Shown piece after piece: positions 58,465-64,000 of a DNA stretch of 64,000 nt; the first letter of the stretch is position 1; the number at the start of each line of letters is the position of its first letter. A program made the position numbers and the translations under genes. This DNA is from Paroceanicella profunda (GTDB lineage Bacteria; Pseudomonadota; Alphaproteobacteria; Rhodobacterales; Rhodobacteraceae), in the NCBI RefSeq assembly GCF_005887635.2, contig NZ_CP040818.1:3874501-3938500 (forward strand), written 5' to 3'. Below the pieces are notes generated by a model. That model was not told the DNA's origin. It worked only from the letters and a program-made list of their open reading frames with translations, and searched no databases.

Positions 58465-59745
58465 TTACTGCGCGGCCGCGCCACCGCACTGGCCGGTCTT
58501 GGTGTTGAAGTTCCCGCAGGACATCGGCGCGCGCCAGTCGGAGATCAGCACCGCGGATTCCGGCAGGAAGTCCGACCAGGCATCGCCCGGCACCAGGCCC
58601 GGCGTTTCCCAGACCACGTCGAACTGGCCATCGTCCTGGATCTCGCCCACCAGCACCGGCTTGGTGATGTGGTGGTTCGGCATCATCGCGGAATAGCCGC
58701 CGGTGAGGTTGGGAACCGCCACGCCCACGAGGCTGTCGATCACCGCGTCGGTGTCGGTGGTGCCGGCCGCCTCGACCGCCTTCACCCACATGTTGAAGCC
58801 GATGTAATGGGCCTCCATCGGGTCGTTGGTCACGCGGTCATCGTTCTTGATGAAGGCGTGCCAGGCGTCGATGAACTCCGCGTTCGCGTCGGTGTCCACA
58901 GACATGAAGTAGTTCCAGGCCGCGAGATGGCCGACGAGCGGCGCGGTGTCCAGACCGGCCAGCTCCTCCTCACCCACCGAGAAGGCCACGACCGGGATGT
59001 CCTCGGCCGAAATGCCCTGGTTGGCGAGTTCCTTGTAGAAGGGCACGTTCGCGTCGCCGTTGATTGTCGAGACCACGGCGGTCTTCTTGCCGGCGGAGCC
59101 GAAGTTCTTGATGTCGGACACGATCGTCTGCCAGTCGGAATGGCCGAAGGGCGTGTAGTTGATCATGATGTCCTCGGGCGCGACACCCTTGGACTGGAGA
59201 TAGGCTTCCAGGATCTTGTTGGTGGTGCGCGGGTAGACATAGTCCGTGCCCGCCAGCACCCAGCGCTCCACGCTCTCGTTCTCCATCAGGTAGTCGACGG
59301 CCGGGATCGCCTGCTGGTTGGGGGCGGCACCGGTGTAGAACACGTTGCGCTGGCTCTCCTCGCCCTCGTACTGGACCGGGTAGAACAGGATGGAGTTCAG
59401 CTGCTCGAACACCGGCAGGACGGACTTGCGCGACACGGAGGTCCAGCAGCCGAACACCACCGACACGCCGTTGCCCTCGATCAGCTCGCGCGCCTTCTCG
59501 GCGAAGAGCGGCCAGTCGGAGGCGGGGTCGACGACGACGGCCTCGAGCTGCTTGCCCAGCACGCCGCCCTTCTTGTTCTGCTCGTCGATGAGCATCAGCA
59601 TGACGTCCTTCAGGGTCGTCTCGGAAATCGCCATCGTGCCCGAGAGCGAGTGCAGGATCCCCACCTTGATCGTGTCTTCCTGTGCCACCGCCCCGCTCGC
59701 TGCCAGAGCGAGAACGGCAGCCGCCAGCCCCTTGAATACCTTCAT
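58465..59745 (-). CDS. urtA: Urea ABC transporter substrate-binding protein UrtA
   Basis: 426 residues with a Sec signal (MKVFKGLAAAVLALAASGAV, cleavage near 22). UrtA hallmarks: VGILHSLSGTMAISETTLKD, VSVVFGCWTSVSRKSVLPVF, LFYPVQYEGEESQRNVFYTG and GTDYVYPRTTNKILEAYL. It binds urea (or short amides) in the periplasm and feeds UrtBCDE. GGAGA lies before the ATG. Urt operons are usually nitrogen-regulated; I found no clear NtrC or sigma-54 site in the 350 bp upstream. Confidence 0.95.
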   Translation of the reverse strand: MKVFKGLAAAVLALAASGAVAQEDTIKVGILHSLSGTMAISETTLKDVMLMLIDEQNKKGGVLGKQLEAVVVDPASDWPLFAEKARELIEGNGVSVVFGCWTSVSRKSVLPVFEQLNSILFYPVQYEGEESQRNVFYTGAAPNQQAIPAVDYLMENESVERWVLAGTDYVYPRTTNKILEAYLQSKGVAPEDIMINYTPFGHSDWQTIVSDIKNFGSAGKKTAVVSTINGDANVPFYKELANQGISAEDIPVVAFSVGEEELAGLDTAPLVGHLAAWNYFMSVDTDANAEFIDAWHAFIKNDDRVTNDPMEAHYIGFNMWVKAVEAAGTTDTDAVIDSLVGVAVPNLTGGYSAMMPNHHITKPVLVGEIQDDGQFDVVWETPGLVPGDAWSDFLPESAVLISDWRAPMSCGNFNTKTGQCGGAAAQ

Positions 59746-60101
59746 GTAACCGTCTCCAAAATATTGTGCTGCCGGACATGCCGAACCGCCGCAGCCCGCG
59801 CAAAGCGCAAGAAGCGTTGTTTCCCTGGCCTCGGCGTCGGCAGCATTCTTGTTCCCCGCGCACCGCGCGTCTGCCTCCGCGGAGAGGCAGGACGAGGCGC
59901 GCAACCCTGTTACTTCGCCTCCCGGGCTTTTCTTGCCGGGTGCGACCCTCTCATCACACGCTCGCGAGGAAACAAATCAAGCTTATACGCATTGGTTATG
60001 GACCAATAAGCGAAACTGCCCAGAATCTCGGCGAGATTCCGGGCAGGTTGGTCAGTTTTTATGCGACTGTCTTGTGAACGCGCCGCGCTTTACGGCAGAA
60101 T
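59746..60101. other. Intergenic region between opgH and urtA
   Basis: About 355 bp, AT-richer than its surroundings near 59965-60060. It must hold the urtA promoter and the opgH terminator. It contains the inverted repeat ATTGGT-TATGG-ACCAAT (59991-60007), a possible operator, and the hairpin at 60016-60046. Confidence 0.5.
60016..60046. terminator. Hairpin after opgH
   Basis: Arms CTGCCCAGAATCTCG (60016-60030) and CGAGATTCCGGGCAG (60032-60046), 14 of 15 pairs matching. On the minus strand it lies about 55 bp after the opgH stop and is followed by TTTCGCTTATT. Confidence 0.6.
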
Positions 60102-62222
60102 TCAGGCAGGCTTGAATCGCCCCAGCGCTTCCAGCAGGTCCGGTGAGCCGAGCACCGCGGTCGTCTCGGCCCGGTCGAGCCAGGAGAAGGCTTCCTCGGC
60201 GCTCTCCGCCGCCTCGATCTTGGCGCGGGCGGTCAGCCGGGCGAGATGCTCCTCGCCGCGCGGCTGCGGGCGCAGGATCAGCGTGGCGGCATGGCTGTCG
60301 CTCAGCCCGGGCCGGGCCACCAGGTCGCGCAGATGCACCTCGCAGATCGGGGTGAAGGCCTCACGTGCGCTGTCGGCGCGGGTCAGCACCTCCGGCGCGC
60401 GGCGCTCCTCGGGAATGCACAGCAGGCCCAGCCGCTTCAGCCCCTGCCCGATCTCGGGTGAGCCGCTCCAGCGCGACAGGGGGGCGGCCAGCAACAGCCC
60501 CACCAGCACCGGGGACAGCCAGAGCAGCTGCTCTGGCGCGAGATAGGCCAGCCCGATCGCCGGCACGATGGCGATGGCCATGTGCTTCCAGTGCCGGGTG
60601 AACGCCTCGGACCAGGGCATGGCGGCACCCTCGCGGCTCTGCGCGGACCAGCCGGAATCCCGGCCCATGAGGATCTCGGCCACCTGGCTCACCTGCAGCA
60701 GCATCAGCACAGGGGCGTAGAGCGCGGAGAGCAGCACCTCGGTGAGCGCGCCCACCGTGAGGCGGATCGCCCCGCCCATCGCCCGGCGCTTGCGCGTGCT
60801 CAGCAGCGCCGAGAGCAGCCCCAGCGCCTTCGGGAGCAGCAGCATGCCCAGCGACAGCGCGAAGAGATACCACATGCGCTCGGCGTCGAAGACCGGCCAT
60901 TCCGGGAACATCTGGAAGGTCTGCGGGAAATACTGCGGCTGCAGGATCAGCGCCTGCCCGGTGAGCGCGAGGCCCACGATGATCATCGCCAGCCAGATCG
61001 TCGACATGAGGTACGAGCCGATGCCGATGCCGAAATGCGCCCGGTTCGGCCAGCGCAGGCCGGCGGCGCCGATCACCTTGATGTGCTGCAGGTTGCCCTG
61101 GGCCCAGCGCCGGTCACGCACGGAGAGGTCGAGCAGCGAGGGCGGAGAGCCCTCCCAGCTGCCTTCCAGGTCCGGGTCCATGCGCACGTCCCAGCCGCCG
61201 CGGCGGATGAGGGCGGCCTCCACGAAATCATGGCTCATCACATGGCCGCCGAAGGGCAGCCGGCCCGGCAGCAGCGGCAGGCCGCAGTTCTCGGCGAAGG
61301 CGCGCACGCGGATGAGCGCGTTATGGCCCCAGTAATTGCCGTCATTGCCCTGCCAGGCGGCGGTGCCACGGGCGATGGCCGCCCCGTAGACGCAACCGGC
61401 GAACTGCTGCAGCCGGGCGAACAGCGTGCGCCCGCCGCAGAGCATCGGCACGGTCTGCAGGATGCCGAGGTTGGGGGCCGCCTGCATGCGGCGCGCCATC
61501 TCGATCATCGTGTCCGGGTCCATCACGCTGTCGGCGTCGAACACCAGCATGGCGTCGTAGCGCGCGCCCCAGCGCTCCACGAATTCCTGAAGGTTTCCGG
61601 CCTTCTTCGCCACGTTCTTCTCACGCCGGCGGTACCAGACATTGATCTTGCCGCGCAGTTTCTCACGCAGGGCCGCGTAGGCGGTGGTCTCCTGCAGCCA
61701 GGTTTCCGGGTCGCGGGTGTCGGACAGGATGAAGATCTCGAAATCGTCGCCATGCCCGCGCTCGGCGATCATCTCGCCCATGGCGAGCAGGGCGCCGCAG
61801 GTGGTCGCGGCATCCTCGCTGTAGACCGGCATCAGCAGCGCGGTGCGCAGGGTCAGCTCCCCCTCCGCCCGCTTCGGCCGGCGCGCGAAGCGCATCAGGC
61901 TCGACAGCGCCGCGGAGGCCGACAGCGCGATCCAGCCGAAGGTCACGGTGAACAGCACCAGCAGGCAGCCCTGCAGGAAGGAATTCACCTGGCCGCCGAA
62001 CACCAGCATCATCTGCTGGAAGCCGAAGACGGTGAGGGCCACGGCACCGCCGAAGGTGATGAGCCGGGCCACCCAGGTGAGCAGGCTCGCCTGCCGGAAC
62101 CGAACCTTCGGCGCCTCATGCAGCGACTGCGTGGGCATGATGAGGGGCTGTTCGGGCGGGACCGCTGCCATCGAAGTGCCGAGAGCACCGTGATGTGTCA
62201 CGTCGTCCATCGGTACATCCAT
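60102..62222 (-). CDS. opgH: Periplasmic glucan glucosyltransferase OpgH (MdoH)
   Basis: 706 residues, glycosyltransferase family 2, inner membrane. It polymerises glucose from UDP-glucose into osmoregulated periplasmic glucans. Two N-terminal helices (VALTVFGFQQMMLVF and GCLLVLFTVTFGWIALSA), a cytoplasmic catalytic domain with LVFDADSVMDPDTMIEM (D-x-D) near residue 225, the acceptor Asp region, and the R-x-x-R-W type DRRWAQGN near 370. Several C-terminal helices follow. The start ATG lies inside the end of opgG (25-base overlap; 13 if the second ATG at 62210 is used). Confidence 0.93.
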   Translation of the reverse strand: MDVPMDDVTHHGALGTSMAAVPPEQPLIMPTQSLHEAPKVRFRQASLLTWVARLITFGGAVALTVFGFQQMMLVFGGQVNSFLQGCLLVLFTVTFGWIALSASAALSSLMRFARRPKRAEGELTLRTALLMPVYSEDAATTCGALLAMGEMIAERGHGDDFEIFILSDTRDPETWLQETTAYAALREKLRGKINVWYRRREKNVAKKAGNLQEFVERWGARYDAMLVFDADSVMDPDTMIEMARRMQAAPNLGILQTVPMLCGGRTLFARLQQFAGCVYGAAIARGTAAWQGNDGNYWGHNALIRVRAFAENCGLPLLPGRLPFGGHVMSHDFVEAALIRRGGWDVRMDPDLEGSWEGSPPSLLDLSVRDRRWAQGNLQHIKVIGAAGLRWPNRAHFGIGIGSYLMSTIWLAMIIVGLALTGQALILQPQYFPQTFQMFPEWPVFDAERMWYLFALSLGMLLLPKALGLLSALLSTRKRRAMGGAIRLTVGALTEVLLSALYAPVLMLLQVSQVAEILMGRDSGWSAQSREGAAMPWSEAFTRHWKHMAIAIVPAIGLAYLAPEQLLWLSPVLVGLLLAAPLSRWSGSPEIGQGLKRLGLLCIPEERRAPEVLTRADSAREAFTPICEVHLRDLVARPGLSDSHAATLILRPQPRGEEHLARLTARAKIEAAESAEEAFSWLDRAETTAVLGSPDLLEALGRFKPA

Positions 62223-63745
62223 GTTTCCGACGCGGGGCCGTCGGGGGTTTCAAGGAACAGGCTGAACTCGGAACTCGTGGCGTCGCCCGGCACGTATTCG
62301 AAGGCCACACGGACATCGCCGTCCCGCGGGAGCTGCTGGACCACCACGTTGCGCGCCTCCCCGGCGCTGATCTCGAGTTTCGGGGTCACGTCTCGCGCCG
62401 CGGCGGGGCTGCCGCGGAAGTCGATCACGTAGAGGCGGTTGCCGTCGGAGCCGGCGGAGCCGGAGCGCGTGGCCATCACGCGCGCGAGGGCCATCTCGTC
62501 ACGCGTGGCGCCGGACCAGAACAGCCGGTAGCTGTAATCGTAGCGCTCGCCGGCGTGCAGCGGGTCCTTCGGGCGCCAGAAGGCCACGATGTTGTCGTTG
62601 AACTCGTTCTGCAGCGGGATCTCGACCAGCACCACCGCGCCCTCTCCCCAGTCTCCCAACGGTTCCACCCAGGCGGAGGGGCGCCGTTCGTAATGGCCCT
62701 TCACGTCCTGGTAATCATCGAAGGAGCGCTGGCGCTGGGTGAGGCCGAAGCCGGTCGGGTTAAGGTCCTGGAAAGCGGATGTCTGCAAGGTGGTGGGGTT
62801 GGTGAGCGGCCGCCACAGGCGCCGCTCGTGCCCGGTGACCATCTGCAGGCCGGAGCTGTCATGCACCGCGTTGCGGAAATCGTCGATGCGTGAGCGGCGG
62901 TCGGTGCCGAAGAGATACATGGAGGTGAGCGGGGCCACGCCCACCTGCGCGATCTCGTTGCGCGGGAAGAGCACGGAGTGGATGTCCATCGTCGTCTCGC
63001 CGCCGGGACGGATGATGAAATCATAGGCGCCGGTGAGCGAGGCGCTTTCCAGCAGGGCGTGGATGCGCAGGTCCTGCGCGCCGGGCTGCGGGCGGTGCAC
63101 CCAGAACGTGCTGAACCAGGGGAATTCCTCGCCCTTCTGGTCGCCGGTGCCGATGGCGAGCCCCCGGGCGGAGAGGCCGTAGCGCGTGTCGCGGGCGATG
63201 GCGCGGAAATAGCTCGCCCCCTGGAAGATGGCGAAATCGTCGAACCCGTCCGGGCGGTTGAGCGGCGCGTAGAGGCGCAGGCCGGTCCAGGACAGGCCGG
63301 AGGAGCCGTTCGCGTCCGGCCGGCCGCGATTCGCGCCGTCGAACACCGCGGGGTCGAACTCCAGCAGGTCCGGGGTGAAGGGCAGCGGGGTGGCGCCCTC
63401 GGGGCTGACGATGTTGATGGTCACGGGGCGGTCATAGACCATGCCGGGCGCGCGCAGGTCCATCTGGAAGGGCAGATGGTCATTCAGCCACACCCGGGCG
63501 TCGGGCTTGTAGCGAATGGCCTGGTAGTCGCGGATATTCAGGTTCTGGAAAGGTCCGTTGAACGTCATCCGGCGATCATCGTAGGAGTCGCCCGACAGGG
63601 CCCTGGCGCGCTCGACGACCCGCGCGAAGACATCATCCGGCGACAGCCCTGCAAGCTCGTCGGCCTCGCGGGCCCGCGCAACGTGTGATCCCTGAACGAC
63701 GGCGGCACCGGCGAGCGCCGAAAGAATGAAGTTCCGCCGGTTCAT
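62198..63745 (-). CDS. opgG: Periplasmic glucan biosynthesis protein OpgG
   Basis: 515 residues from the ATG at 63745 (GGGGGGTGA upstream). The N-terminus MNRRNFILSALAGAAVV is a twin-arginine-like signal, as in the OpgD branch, whereas classical OpgG has a Sec signal. Family blocks: GDSYDDRRMTFNGPFQNLNI, YRAIARDTRYGLSARGLAIG-like stretch near 205-220, HALLESASLTGAYDFIIRPG, SMYLFGTDRRSRIDDFR and GHYERRPSAWVEPLGDWGEG. It acts in the periplasm on the glucan made by OpgH; the genes overlap. OpgG versus OpgD cannot be settled by eye. Confidence 0.92.
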   Translation of the reverse strand: MNRRNFILSALAGAAVVQGSHVARAREADELAGLSPDDVFARVVERARALSGDSYDDRRMTFNGPFQNLNIRDYQAIRYKPDARVWLNDHLPFQMDLRAPGMVYDRPVTINIVSPEGATPLPFTPDLLEFDPAVFDGANRGRPDANGSSGLSWTGLRLYAPLNRPDGFDDFAIFQGASYFRAIARDTRYGLSARGLAIGTGDQKGEEFPWFSTFWVHRPQPGAQDLRIHALLESASLTGAYDFIIRPGGETTMDIHSVLFPRNEIAQVGVAPLTSMYLFGTDRRSRIDDFRNAVHDSSGLQMVTGHERRLWRPLTNPTTLQTSAFQDLNPTGFGLTQRQRSFDDYQDVKGHYERRPSAWVEPLGDWGEGAVVLVEIPLQNEFNDNIVAFWRPKDPLHAGERYDYSYRLFWSGATRDEMALARVMATRSGSAGSDGNRLYVIDFRGSPAAARDVTPKLEISAGEARNVVVQQLPRDGDVRVAFEYVPGDATSSEFSLFLETPDGPASETWMYRWTT

Positions 63746-64000
63746 GCAGTCACCCCCCGGGCCGCGCCACGCCCATGGCGGCCGTAAATTCCATTCATCA
63801 AGAACTCCTCCAAAATGCACCCCCTGCTCCGGCTCGCGGCATCGTCGGACTGGGTGCATGACCGGGAAAACGTGAAAGCGCCGGAAAAGTTCCCGGCCCG
63901 AAGTAACGTCGACCCGACGCGCCCGGCTCCGCCGTGCGAGCACCGGGACGCTTCTGAACCCGCCCCGACATGCGCCCCCTGTGCGCGAGTCGATCAACGG
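63746..64000. other. Upstream region of opgG, to the window edge
   Basis: About 255 bp. A frame extends through it from 63997 but lacks family similarity, so it is taken as non-coding leader and promoter region of opgG. No specific site recognised. Confidence 0.4.

Noticed and set aside
59746-60101. NtrC or sigma-54 control site before urtA
   Set aside because: Nitrogen control would be expected, but no GG-N10-GC-type promoter or NtrC palindrome was found by eye on the minus strand.

Overview
The window reads as chromosomal DNA of a high-GC alphaproteobacterium, most likely a Rhodobacterales/Rhodobacteraceae member. The basis is the gene set: a class I lysyl-tRNA synthetase, a TRAP dicarboxylate system with its DctBD pair, a UrtABCDE urea transporter, a ThuEFGK-type sugar transporter, paired YeeE/YedE proteins behind an ATTC-N8-GAAT operator, OpgG/OpgH glucan synthesis, and a TTAA-N7-TTAAC CtrA-type box. 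No phage, IS element, integrase or CRISPR-Cas gene is visible. The high GC content produces many long antisense open frames that are not genes.

Layout. 1-1.7 kb: end of a polyamine-type ABC operon (ATPase tail, PotB-like, PotC-like). 2.0-8.3 kb: a small hypothetical gene, then a split pqiA (two half-size proteins), a long pqiB with a 23-residue repeat tail, a 0.9 kb gap carrying DnaA-box-like and CtrA-box-like sites, and pqiC. 8.4-12.7 kb: thuEFGK behind a promoter overlapped by an inverted repeat. 12.7-24.1 kb: single genes (acyltransferase, hybrid histidine kinase, hexapeptide acyltransferase, NTF2-like protein, MarR-GNAT fusion, tRNA-Pro, DUF192, double cold-shock protein, lipoprotein). 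24.3-28.7 kb: SDR, pdxH, fabI-gpt, TerB-like. 29.2-36.3 kb: dctPQM with dctB-dctD on the same strand. 36.4-45.1 kb: 2-hydroxyacid dehydrogenase, emrAB divergent from a TetR gene with two palindromic operators, dimethylglycine dehydrogenase-like enzyme, DUF4864, YeeE/YedE pair. 45.6-53.8 kb: lysK, a second TerB-like gene, a 29-codon membrane ORF, a PBP4-type carboxypeptidase, and a periplasmic binding protein followed by a very large chemoreceptor. 53.9-63.7 kb: urtABCDE, then opgG-opgH.

The least ordinary feature lies between the genes. At least seven intergenic gaps hold imperfect tandem arrays with periods of about 19-20, 27-29, 34, 70 or 105 bp. Each array has its own unit sequence, is similar within itself and unlike the others. 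The units of three arrays carry a small GC-rich hairpin. Most arrays start close to a stop codon, and one lies inside the urt operon between urtA and urtB. Two further gaps hold essentially perfect microsatellites: 27.7 copies of a 7-mer and 22 copies of a 5-mer. Together they suggest a lineage in which intergenic DNA is repeatedly expanded and homogenised; whether this has a function in RNA stability or expression tuning is open.

Other leads are a DctD whose AAA+ domain lacks the GAFTGA loop, a binding-protein/chemoreceptor pair resembling TorT/TorS, mutually exclusive leader hairpins before thuE, and the DnaA/CtrA site cluster before pqiC. All names rest on reading motifs in the translated sequence; no database search was possible.
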